Both the position numbers and the translations under genes were made by a program. The notes under the pieces are model-generated. The model was not told the origin of the DNA. It ran no database searches and saw only the letters and a list, made by a program, of their open reading frames with translations. This document shows, piece by piece, positions 26,030 through 37,099 of a stretch of 64,000 nt of DNA. Numbering within the stretch: the first letter of the stretch is position 1; each line of letters opens with the position of its first letter. This DNA is from Carpediemonas membranifera (Eukaryota; Fornicata): contig JAHDYR010000053.1 in the NCBI GenBank assembly GCA_019828565.1, positions 744,001-808,000 on the forward strand, written 5' to 3'.

Positions 26030-29000
26030 TGGTGCGCCGAGGTGTGACCTCACCATGGTGGTGAAAAGGTCGCCACGGATCGGCGTCGCATAGGAGAGGG
26101 GGGACAGGGCGGCTTCGGCCGCGAGAATCGGGGTCACCGGGGTCGACTCCACGATCGGGGCGACGGCTGCTGCATGGGCGCGAGAGATTTTTGTTAGGGT
26201 GCGCTGAAGGCCAGTCACGGGCTTGCCGTAGAGCTGGTCCATCCCACGAGGCCAGTCGATGGAGGTGTCGTTGGCGGCGAAGGTTGATTCGTCGGGGGTT
26301 CTGTCCCAGCCCACATCGTGCAGTTGGGCGGTTGCGGCTAGGTAAGCTGCGTCCCAGGTCATGCTCGGGGTGGGCAGGCGGAGGCCGTTATCGGAGAAAT
26401 CGAGGCCGAGCCGGAGTGAGTTGTACTTCTCAGGGTCTAGGAGAAGAATTCTCGCAATCGCCGGCGTCAGGACGTTGGACTCGAAGTTTCGTATGGTCTC
26501 ACGGTGTTGGGCTGGATCGACAGATCTCATCAAAAATGAAAGCTTCGGCAGAATACACGAACGGATAAGATTCAGAGCAACGGACGTCCCATCCGTTCCA
26601 ATGTCTTCAACCATCGACACCACACTAAGCAACATCTGTTTCTGCTCGTCTAGCTTCGTCATGAGCTGCATCCGTTCCGCTTCGATGCCGCCAATGGGAA
26701 TTCCCACGATTACTCCAGTTGGCGAGCACGTAACGCGAACAGTACGTGCATTCTGCGGCGCGGATGCACAAATCCACTGGCATTTAGCCGGTTTCATTGT
26801 TACGCCAATTTGTCGGAAAGCTTCACAAGCTCCATCGAAAAAGCCCTGGATGGCGCCGCTAGTCGTCCCCGGGGGGCAATCCATGTGACGTCGTCCTGGT
26901 AGGCAACCCACTCGCCGCCCCATTTCGTCTTCAGCGTGTCGATGATTGGCCGCATGGCCAGCGTGAACAGAATGGGGGACAGTGGGTCTCCTTGAGCGAT
27001 GCCCTCTAGGGACTCGACGACGCGGCCGGACGGCAGAACCAGCCTTCCATTGCCATATACGGCGTCAAAGTACGGGATCGCAACAGGGCAGGCCGCGGCG
27101 GCTGTGGACCTCAACAATTTGCGGGGCATGGTGCCGTACGCATTGCTGAGATCAACGGCGCAGATGCTTTGGCCACGGGAATACGCTTCTTGCAGGCGCA
27201 GACCCATAACTTCTGTGCCGCACGACTCACCCCGCCCGTACTGGTCATCGAGGAGAGGGTCATCCGCGAGGGACGCGGTAACCGCCTTGGCTAGTAGCTT
27301 GGCTGCTACTCGACGAAGGGCCTCTCCCATGGCGATGGGCCGGACCTCGTCGGGTTTGCCAGGCTTGGGCAGTGGGACGAGGCGGGAGTGGGCCAGAACG
27401 TTTGTGTACGGGACGCCTTCGGCCACATCGACAAGTAGTGGCTTCAGGGCAAGGGCGAAGGCTTCTGGCTTGTGTCTAGCGGCGAGCTTCAAGTGGAGGA
27501 AGCTCATGCCCGACGGACCGGGAGCCGAGTCGGCCGGAAGACTGCTCAGGACATCGATGATGTCCCGAGTTTCGAACTCTACCGAGGTGAGCGGGGCGAG
27601 GGGATGGCGGATTGGGAGGTCATCAAGACTGCCTTGGAAGGGGTCAGCTTGCATCCGAACCATCTTCTCCTCTGCTTCGGCTGGGGTCATCTGCAGTTCT
27701 TCCGAGACCAGGGCACTCATGGACTTGCTGTAGTACCCTCGTCTGGCGTGCTGGTAGGCGAGTCGGCTTCTCGACGTGCTTCCCACCTGATTATGGCGGG
27801 TCCTCCGGGGGCGAAGTGCTGTTTGTGGGTGCAGCATCACGTCGATGAGACGATCGCGCTTGTCTTCATCTCTGGCTGCCGCGCAGGCGGTGACCTTTCC
27901 GATGAGGGCACGGACATAACCCTTGGTTCCCCTCCGCGTCGGTCGGCTGCGGCCGATGCGAGCCACGTCGGCGGGGTCTGGAAGGAACCCAAGAGGTCTT
28001 GTAGGCGCTCGGGTCTGCCTATTGTTGGTGGCCTGTGTTGCAGGGTGCGCCAATATAGCAGGGAGCGGCAGCCCCAGAGCGATGTGCGCTGCGGCCGCAA
28101 CACGGCGTGAGCCATGTTTGGCCACAATCCCGTTCGACGGGAACCGGCGCGAGAAGTGGGGGGGCAGGGTTAGGCCGCCTGCGGCACGCAGGAGACACGT
28201 CTCAATCTCGATGGCTTGCGCCTTCGTGAGGTGCCTCCTGCGCTCCGTCCCCATGGCTCGCTCGAGCGCGGGGGGCGAGAGAAGCGTCTGGCGGACTGTG
28301 TCGGCATCACGCCAGAGCTCTTCCCGCAGGTCCGGGTGGATGGCGTCCCGTAGGTCACGAGCGAAGGCTGCGATAGCCTGGTTCACTCGGACCGTTGGTA
28401 CGTCCATCCCCCGGTGGTTGGTGTCAGCCACGCTTTGGCCGCCAGGCATGGGGAGCGGGTGCCCCGTTATGTCTAGGCTGGACATTCGTGGGCCGACTGG
28501 TCTCCCTCGCTGTCGTTAGGTCTAGGCACGATGCCTGTCTCCTGTGACTGGGCGGGGGTGGGTGGTCCTGAGCCGAGAGGTGGACTTATCGGGGGTATAA
28601 GCTCCGCGATCATCATCTCCTCCCTCTCGATTTGCGTTCCTGATGTTTGGTGGGCTGACGCAACGGGTCCGTTGTCAATCTCATCGATGGTGGAGAGCCG
28701 TGGGCATCCCGCCGCCCGTAGTTGCTCTAGTAGAGCCCTGCGGCGGCCTAGGGATAGCGTATGGTCACGGCCCTCTGTGTCTATACGGATTCGCGAGTCC
28801 ATTCGGTGCATCAGGAATTGGACGGGATGCGGCGGTAGGTTCCTGATCAACTGGATTGAGCTTAGTACTTGGTGTAATCTCTGCTTGAAGTCTCGGTTTG
28901 AGGGCCTCTGGATCACTGGGAAGAGCGGACTCACAGTGGCAATGAGTTCTTCGGAGACTCTCTTGGTGAAGCGCTCGGGACGTCCTCTATCTTGAATGAA

Positions 29001-29406
29001 CAGCTTTTTCACAAGCTCTACATCGTTATAGAGGCGGCGGACTTTCTGGTACGAGGACCAGTGTTCGGCAAAGAGAGATTTTTGGTACATGCTTACCAAA
29101 CAGAATGCGCACGGCGTCGAAGATCTGGGAAACAGGATCTTCGAGCTGGATAGTTCCTTCAGTCCCGCTCAGAAGCCGCTCCACGACTTCTTTGCTGACA
29201 AAGACTGAGACTACCATCGCCGTTTAATAGGTCGAAAACCTCCTTTCACGCTGCGTCCAGAGACGTTCGCGCCTGTATTCCCGCGCCTGTGTCGACTTAG
29301 ATGTGTCACCTGTGGGCATCCCTTGTTCGGCTCCTCCGGCTGCTCCCGCAGCCTCGTCGCCGGCCCCCTCGGCCTTTCCACACGCGAGATGAGATTCCAG
29401 CACAAA

Positions 29407-30036
29407 TTATTCCCGCAGCCAGTCCTGCGCTGTGGCCCGCTCGAACTGCGTGACGTAATCCGAGTAGATCTGGACGTTGCCGTTCCAGATGCAGCGCATC
29501 ACTTCCTGCTCCAGGAAGCGGCCGGCCCCCACACTCAGGCCGACCATCTTACACAATCTCACACACCAGGACTCGCCCTGGTCATCACTGCACGCTTCGC
29601 CAGTGATCTCGCAGGCGGCCGTCAGTAGCTCGGCTGACCAGTTGTGGTACTGCGCGGACTTGTCTGACTCGGCGTTGGCCTGATCCTTCGAGATCACCAC
29701 GTCGATGATGATGGGCTCGTTGGCGACCCTGCCCGTGGGAGAGCGACGCAGCGGGACATAGACGTCGGCGCGAGCGTTACTCTGGTAGGCTGGGTCGGCC
29801 GAGTAGCCGCGGGTGCGACTGTTCAAGGCGAACTCCTTGCGGGCAAGCACGTCGTTACTCCACAGGAAGGAGCGCACGCAGTCACGAACTAGGTCATGAC
29901 GCATGGTCCTGGCACCCTCCAGGAGCTTAGGACAGGACAACGTGTGCTGCCACGACACATTCGAGTTACCGCAGAGCGGGCAGCGGACGGTTGAGTCCGT
30001 CTCGAACGGTGGTGCGCCGAGGTGTGACCTCACCAT
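29407..30036 (-). CDS. CCHC/restriction-like endonuclease ORF, copy D
   Basis: 209 aa, intact; same motifs as copy A. Confidence 0.7.
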   Translation of the reverse strand: MVRSHLGAPPFETDSTVRCPLCGNSNVSWQHTLSCPKLLEGARTMRHDLVRDCVRSFLWSNDVLARKEFALNSRTRGYSADPAYQSNARADVYVPLRRSPTGRVANEPIIIDVVISKDQANAESDKSAQYHNWSAELLTAACEITGEACSDDQGESWCVRLCKMVGLSVGAGRFLEQEVMRCIWNGNVQIYSDYVTQFERATAQDWLRE

Positions 30037-31766
30037 GGTGGTGAAAAGGTCGCCACGGATCGGCGTCGCATAGGAGAGGGGGACAGGGCGGCTTCGGCCG
30101 CGAGAATCGGGGTCACCGGGGTCGACTCCACGATCGGGGCGACGGCTGCTGCATGGGCGCGAGAGATTTTTGTTAGGGTGCGCTGAAGGCCAGTCACGGG
30201 CTTGCCGTAGAGCTGGTCCATCCCACGAGGCCAGTCGATGGAGGTGTCGTTGGCGGCGAAGGTTGATTCGTCGGGGGTTCTGTCCCAGCCCACATCGTGC
30301 AGTTGGGCGGTTGCGGCTAGGTAAGCTGCGTCCCAGGTCATGCTCGGGGTGGGCAGGCGGAGGCCGTTATCGGAGAAATCGAGGCCGAGCCGGAGTGAGT
30401 TGTACTTCTCAGGGTCTAGGAGAAGAATTCTCGCAATCGCCGGCGTCAGGACGTTGGACTCGAAGTTTCGTATGGTCTCACGGTGTTGGGCTGGATCGAC
30501 AGATCTCATCAAAAATGAAAGCTTCGGCAGAATACACGAACGGATAAGATTCAGAGCAACGGACGTCCCATCCGTTCCAATGTCTTCAACCATCGACACC
30601 ACACTAAGCAACATCTGTTTCTGCTCGTCTAGCTTCGTCATGAGCTGCATCCGTTCCGCTTCGATGCCGCCAATGGGAATTCCCACGATTACTCCAGTTG
30701 GCGAGCACGTAACGCGAACAGTACGTGCATTCTGCGGCGCGGATGCACAAATCCACTGGCATTTAGCCGGTTTCATTGTTACGCCAATTTGTCGGAAAGC
30801 TTCACAAGCTCCATCGAAAAAGCCCTGGATGGCGCCGCTAGTCGTCCCCGGGGGGGCAATCCATGTGACGTCGTCCTGGTAGGCAACCCACTCGCCGCCC
30901 CATTTCGTCTTCAGCGTGTCGATGATTGGCCGCATGGCCAGCGTGAACAGAATGGGGGACAGTGGGTCTCCTTGAGCGATGCCCTCTAGGGACTCGACGA
31001 CGCGGCCGGACGGCAGAACCAGCCTTCCATTGCCATATACGGCGTCAAAGTACGGGATCGCAACAGGGCAGGCCGCGGCGGCTGTGGACCTCAACAATTT
31101 GCGGGGCATGGTGCCGTACGCATTGCTGAGATCAACGGCGCAGATGCTTTGGCCACGGGAATACGCTTCTTGCAGGCGCAGACCCATAACTTCTGTGCCG
31201 CACGACTCACCCCGCCCGTACTGGTCATCGAGGAGAGGGTCATCCGCGAGGGACGCGGTAACCGCCTTGGCTAGTAGCTTGGCTGCTACTCGACGAAGGG
31301 CCTCTCCCATGGCGATGGGCCGGACCTCGTCGGGTTTGCCAGGCTTGGGCAGTGGGACGAGGCGGGAGTGGGCCAGAACGTTTGTGTACGGGACGCCTTC
31401 GGCCACATCGACAAGTAGTGGCTTCAGGGCAAGGGCGAAGGCTTCTGGCTTGTGTCTAGCGGCGAGCTTCAAGTGGAGGAAGCTCATGCCCGACGGACCG
31501 GGAGCCGAGTCGGCCGGAAGACTGCTCAGGACATCGATGATGTCCCGAGTTTCGAACTCTACCGAGGTGAGCGGGGCGAGGGGATGGCGGATTGGGAGGT
31601 CATCAAGACTGCCTTGGAAGGGGTCAGCTTGCATCCGAACCATCTTCTCCTCTGCTTCGGCTGGGGTCATCTGCAGTTCTTCCGAGACCAGGGCACTCAT
31701 GGACTTGCTGTAGTACCCTCGTCTGGCGTGCTGGTAGGCGAGTCGGCTTCTCGACGTGCTTCCCAC
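30030..31766 (-). pseudogene. Reverse transcriptase fragment, copy D
   Basis: 578 aa with the whole RT core; the N-terminal part is cut off by a one-base gain in the G-run near 31790. The remaining pieces are 32235-31771, 32429-32151, 32914-32501 and 33198-32911. Confidence 0.75.
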
Positions 31767-33189
31767 CTGATTATGGCGGGTCCTCCGGGGGGCGAAGTGC
31801 TGTTTGTGGGTGCAGCATCACGTCGATGAGACGATCGCGCTTGTCCTCATCTCTGGCTGCCGCGCAGGCGGTGACCTTTCCGATGAGGGCACGGACATAA
31901 CCCTTGGTTCCCCTCCGCGTCGGTCGGCTGCGGCCGATGCGAGCCACGTCGGCGGGGTCTGGAAGGAACCCAAGAGGTCTTGTAGGCGCTCGGGTCTGCC
32001 TATTGTTGGTGGCCTGTGTTGCAGGGTGCGCCAATATAGCAGGGAGCGGCAGCCCCAGAGCGATGTGCGCTGCGGCCGCAACACGGCGTGAGCCATGTTT
32101 GGCCACAATCCCGTTCGACGGGAACCGGCGCGAGAAGTGGGGGGGCAGGGTTAGGCCGCCTGCGGCACGCAGGAGACACGTCTCAATCTCGATGGCTTGC
32201 GCCTTCGTGAGGTGCCTCCTGCGCTCCGTCCCCATGGCTCGCTCGAGCGCGGGGGGGCGAGAAGCGTCTGGCGGACTGTGTCGGCATCACGCCAGAGCTC
32301 TTCCCGCAGGTCCGGGTGGATGGCGTCCCGTAGGTCACGAGCGAAGGCTGCGATAGCCTGGTTCACTCGGACCGTTGGTACGTCCATCCCCCGGTGGTTG
32401 GTGTCAGCCACGCTTTGGCCGCCAGGCATGGGAGCGGGTGCCTCGTTATGTCTAGGCTGGACATTCGTGGGCCGACTGGTCTCCCTCGCTGTCGTTAGGT
32501 CTAGGCACGATGCCTGTCTCCTGTGACTGGGCGGGGGTGGGTGGTCCTGAGCCGAGAGGTGGACTTATCGGGGGGTATAAGCTCCGCGATCATCATCTCC
32601 TCCCTCTCGATTTGCGTTCCTGATGTTTGGTGGGCTGACGCAACGGGTCCGTTGTCAATCTCATCGATGGTGGAGAGCCGTGGGCATCCCGCCGCCCGTA
32701 GTTGCTCTAGTAGAGCCCTGCGGCGGCCTAGGGATAGCGTATGGTCACGGCCCTCTGTGTCTATACGGATTCGCGAGTCCATTCGGTGCATCAGGAATTG
32801 GACGGGATGCGGCGGTAGGTTCCTGATCAACTGGATTGAGCTTAGTACTTGGTGTAATCTCTGCTTGAAGTCTCGGTTTGAGGGCCTCTGGATCACTGGG
32901 AAGAGCGGACTCACAGTGGCAATGAGTTCTTCGGAGACTCTCTTGGTGAAGCGCTCGGGACGTCCTCTATCTTGAATGAACAGCTTTTTTTCACAAGCTC
33001 TACATCGTTAAAGAGGCGGCGGACTTTCTGGTACGAGGACCAGTGTTCGGCAAAGAGAGATTTTGGTACATGCTTACCAAACAGAATGCGCACGGCGTCG
33101 AAGATCTGGGAAACAGGATCTTCGAGCTGGATAGTTCCTTCAGTCCCGCTCAGAAGCCGCTCCACGACTTCTTTGCTGACAAAGACTGA

Positions 33190-36171
33190 GACTACCATCG
33201 CCGTTTAATAGGTCGAAAACCTCCTTTCACGCTGCGTCCAGAGACGTTCGCGCCTGTATTCCCGCGCCTGTGTCGACTTAGATGTGTCACCTGTGGGCAT
33301 CCCTTGTTCGGCTCCTCCGGCTGCTCCCGCAGCCTCGTCGCCGGCCCCCCTCGGCCTCTCCACACGCGAGATGAGATTCCAGCACAAATTATTCCCGCAG
33401 CCAGTCCTGCGCTGTGGCCCGCTCGAACTGCGTGACGTAATCCGAGTAGATCTGGACGTTGCCGTTCCAGATGCAGCGCATCACTTCCTGCTCCAGGAAG
33501 CGGCCGGCCCCACACTCAGGCCGACCATCTTACACAATCTCACACACCAGGACTCGCCCTGGTCATCACTGCACGCTTCGCCAGTGATCTCGCAGGCGGC
33601 CGTCAGTAGCTCGGCTGACCAGTTGTGGTACTGCGCGGACTTGTCTGACTCGGCGTTGGCCTGATCCTTCGAGATCACCACGTCGATGATGATGGGCTCG
33701 TTGGCGACCCTGCCCGTGGGAGAGCGACGCAGCGGGACATAGACGTCGGCGCGAGCGTTACTCTGGTAGGCTGGGTCGGCCGAGTAGCCGCGGGTGCGAC
33801 TGTTCAAGGCGAACTCCTTGCGGGCAAGCACGTCGTTACTCCACAGGAAGGAGCGCACGCAGTCACGAACTAGGTCATGACGCATGGTCCTGGCACCCTC
33901 CAGGAGCTTAGGACAGGACAACGTGTGCTGCCACGACACATTCGAGTTACCGCAGAGCGGGCAGCGGACGGTTGAGTCCGTCTCGAACGGTGGTGCGCCG
34001 AGGTGTGACCTCACCATGGTGGTGAAAAAGGTCGCCACGGATCGGCGTCGCATAGGAGAGGGGGACAGGGCGGCTTCGGCCGCGAGAATCAGGGTCACCG
34101 GGGTCGACTCCACGATCGGGGCGACGGCTGCTGCATGGGCGCGAGATTTTTTTGTTAGGGTGCGCTGAAGGCCAGTCACGGGCTTGCCGTAGAGCTGGTC
34201 CATCCCACGAGGCCAGTCGATGGAGGTGTCGTTGGCGGCGAAGGTTGATTCGTCGGGGGTTCTGTCCCAGCCCACATCGTGCAGTTGGGCGGTTGCGGCT
34301 AGGTAAGCTGCGTCCCAGGTCATGCTCGGGGTGGGCAGGCGGAGAGCCGTTATCGGAGAAATCGAGGCCGAGCCGGAGTGAGTTGTACTTCTCAGGGTCT
34401 AGGAGAAGAATTCTCGCAATCGCCGGCGTCAGGACGTTGGACTCGAAGTTTCGTATGGTCTCACGGTGTTGGGCTGGATCGATAGATCTCATCAAAAAAA
34501 TGAAAGCTTCGGCAGAATACACGAACGGATAAGATTCAGAGCAACGGACGTCCCATCCGTTCCAATGTCTTCAACCATCGACACCACACTAAGCAACATC
34601 TGTTTCTGCTCGTCTAGCTTCGTCATGAGCTGCATCCGTTCCGCTTCGATGCCGCCAATGGGAATTCCCACGATTACTCCAGTTGGCGAGCACGTAACGC
34701 GAACAGTACGTGCATTCTGCGGCGCGGATGCACAAATCCACTGGCATTTAGCCGGTTTCATTGTTACGCCAATTTGTCGGAAAGCTTCACAAGCTCCATC
34801 GAAAAAGCCCTGGATGGCGCCGCTAGTCGTCCCCGGGGGGGCAATCCATGTGACGTCGTCCTGGTAGGCAACCCACTCGCCGCCCCATTTCGTCTTCAGC
34901 GTGTCGATGATTGGCCGCATGGCCAGCGTGAACAGAATGGGGGACAGTGGGTCTCCTTGAGCGATGCCCTCTAGGGACTCGACGACGCGGCCGGACGGCA
35001 GAACCAGCCTTCCATTGCCATATACGGCGTCAAAGTACGGGATCGCAACAGGGCAGGCCGCGGCGGCTGTGGACCTCAACAATTTGCGGGGGCATGGTGC
35101 CGTACGCATTGCTGAGATCAACGGCGCAGATGCTTTGGCCACGGGAATACGCTTCTTGCAGGCGCAGACCCATAACTTCTGTGCCGCACGACTCACCCCG
35201 CCCGTACTGGTCATCGAGGAGAGGGTCATCCGCGAGGGACGCGGTAACCGCCTTGGCTAGTAGCTTGGCTGCTACTCGACGAAGGGCCTCTCCCATGGCG
35301 ATGGGCCGGACCTCGTCGGGTTTGCCAGGCTTGGGCAGTGGGACGAGGCGGGGAGTGGGCCAGAACGTTTGTGTACGGGACGCCTTCGGCCACATCGACA
35401 AGTAGTGGCTTCAGGGCAAGGGCGAAGGCTTCTGGCTTGTGTCTGGCGGCGAGCTTCAAGTGGAGGAAGCTCATGCCCGACGGACCGGGAGCCGAGTCGG
35501 CCGGAAGACTGCTCAGGACATCGATGATGTCCCGAGTTTCGAACTCTACCGAGGTGAGGCGGGGCGAGGGGATGGCGGATTGGGGAGGTCATCAAGACTG
35601 CCTTGGAAGGGGTCAGCTTGCATCCGAACCATCTTCTCCTCTGCTTCGGCTGGGGTCATCTGCAGTTCTTCCGAGACCAGGGCACTCATGGACTTGCTGT
35701 AGTACCCTCGTCTGGCGTGCTGGTAGGCGAGTCGGCTTCTCGACGTGCTTCCCACCTGATTATGGCGGGTCCTCCGGGGGCGAAGTGCTGTTTGTGGGTG
35801 CAGCATCACGTCGATGAGACGATCGCGCTTGTCCTCATCTCTGGCTGCCGCGCAGGTGGTGACCTTTCCGATGAGGGCACGGACATAACCCTTGGTTCCC
35901 CTCCGCGTCGGTCGGCTGCGGCCGATGCGAGCCACGTCAGCGGGGTCTGGAAGGAACCCAAGAGGTCTTGTAGGCGCTCGGGTCTGCCTATTGTTGGTGG
36001 CCTGTGTTGCAGGGTGCGCCAATATAGCAGGGAGCGGCAGCCCCAAACGATGTGCGCTGCGGCCGCAACACGGCGTGAGCCATGTTTAGCCACAATCCCG
36101 TTCGACGGGAACCGGCGCGAGAAGTGGGGGGGCAGGGTTAGGCCGCCTGCGGCACGCAGGAGGCACGTCTC
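33190..36171 (-). mobile_element. tRNA-His-targeted retrotransposon, copy E, running into the assembly gap
   Basis: About 2980 of ~3980 bp before the N-run. Indels are dense and nearly all in homopolymers (33346, 33510, 34027, 34148, 34347, 34495, 35088, 35350, 35557). The RT end and endonuclease are fused in one frame (34323-33481) by a T5 run but stop early at a lost C. Quality falls further towards the gap (36040-36171). Confidence 0.8.
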
Positions 36172-36271
36172 NNNNNNNNNNNNNNNNNNNNNNNNNNNNN
36201 NNNNNNNNNNNNNNNNNNNNNNNNNNNNNNNNNNNNNNNNNNNNNNNNNNNNNNNNNNNNNNNNNNNNNNN
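36172..36271. other. Assembly gap (100 N)
   Basis: Exactly 100 N, the usual placeholder for a gap of unknown size. Confidence 0.98.
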
Positions 36272-36272
36272 T

Positions 36273-36621
36273 TACTTATGCCGCGCCCATACACGGAATG
36301 AGTCCTTTTGCAGTTTACCCGGAATCCCTCGGCCATTTCTCAGAAATCCTTGCTGGTTTTGTTCATCCACGAAACATCAGCTTCGCTCTCCCTGCCCCAG
36401 CTCGTCGGAATCGTCCCTGCCCCCGGCGCAGGCTACTTTGGTAGCGGCCCGGCCGACGGAAGCTCCATGCCAAATCAGGAACCACCTGACGCTGATCAGC
36501 TTCGCCCTGCCAGGGCTGACGGGGCCCATGGAGGAGAGGACCATCACCACGTCCTGCTCGGGTTCCAGGTGGCCTGCTGCTCGGCCGGGCTCGCCTTCAT
36601 GCTGTGGGCAAAGGGTTTGTA
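36273..36621 (+). pseudogene. Degenerate second copy of the ALG7 3' end
   Basis: Matches 9222-9552 with many small indels and substitutions; SKSLLVLFIP, LPQLVGIVP and the final LLGFQVACCSAGLAFMLWAKGL remain readable in shifting frames. Same order and spacing to tRNA-His as the first copy. The noise pattern suggests unpolished sequence of the same or an allelic locus, not an evolved pseudogene. Confidence 0.7.
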
Positions 36622-37024
36622 AAGTGCAGCTTGTTGATCTATCTGGCGCGAGGATGAAACCCCACCTGTCAGCCTTTGTCAAGGTTGCCTGTTACAGCTG
36701 CTGTTTGCCCTTGTATTTGGAGGCGTAGGCTGTCGAATTCAGAAGCAACCAGACCATGAAGGTGGAATGACACTGGAGCGTTTAATATCCTGAAATATGA
36801 CACATGGCCAATCCTTTTGAGGGTTTCCAGGTAAAGCAGCACAGCGAAACAAGAGTAAAGAATGAAATATTTCCATGGAGGATAATTAAATATGGCCGTT
36901 CTGTTATTAGATGGAAAGAAACGCATCCAGTAAGAATGCTTATGGCAGCAGTTAAGCAAATAGAAACGCATGATTGGCGGAATTCTCATTGGTTTAAACG
37001 ATTGTGATAAGAGGTCAAAAGTGG
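36622..37024. other. Second copy of the ALG7-tRNA-His spacer
   Basis: Aligns with 9553-9955 with scattered small differences; no gene. Confidence 0.6.
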
Positions 37025-37099
37025 TGCGACGGCCGAGACTCGAACTCGGGTCTCGAGAGCCACAATCGTGTCCCACCACCGCCCTGGAGCTACCATCGC
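37025..37099 (-). pseudogene. tRNA-His-like sequence, damaged copy
   Basis: Acceptor and T-arms match the gene at 9956-10027, but the D-arm is rewritten and two bases are missing from the 5' side of the anticodon stem, so it would not fold. It lies in the low-quality stretch, so this may be assembly error. Confidence 0.65.

Larger units (their letters stand above)
17971..29208 (-). mobile_element. tRNA-His-targeted retrotransposon, copy C, split by a LINE
   Basis: 3' part 17971-18771 and 5' part 26012-29208, about 3980 bp once the insert and one target duplicate are removed. The endonuclease ORF is cut (18720-18169 remains open). RT is broken at a short G-run (28485-26800, then 26923-25967), and the N-terminal ORF by an extra T near 29086 (29217-29026 and 29099-28473). 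Confidence 0.88.
29209..33189 (-). mobile_element. tRNA-His-targeted retrotransposon, copy D
   Basis: 3981 bp. The 5' half is broken by at least four homopolymer indels: a longer T-run near 32985 and G-runs near 32570, 32254 and 31790. The RT C-terminal part is open from 31766 to 30030 (578 aa, with YQDD) and the endonuclease from 30036 to 29407. Confidence 0.88.

Noticed and set aside
35603-36336. ORFs crossing the N-run
   Set aside because: They include 33-34 unknown residues from the assembly gap and are not real reading frames.
37025-37099. Second functional tRNA-His
   Set aside because: The anticodon stem lacks two bases and the D-arm is scrambled, within a noisy contig end.
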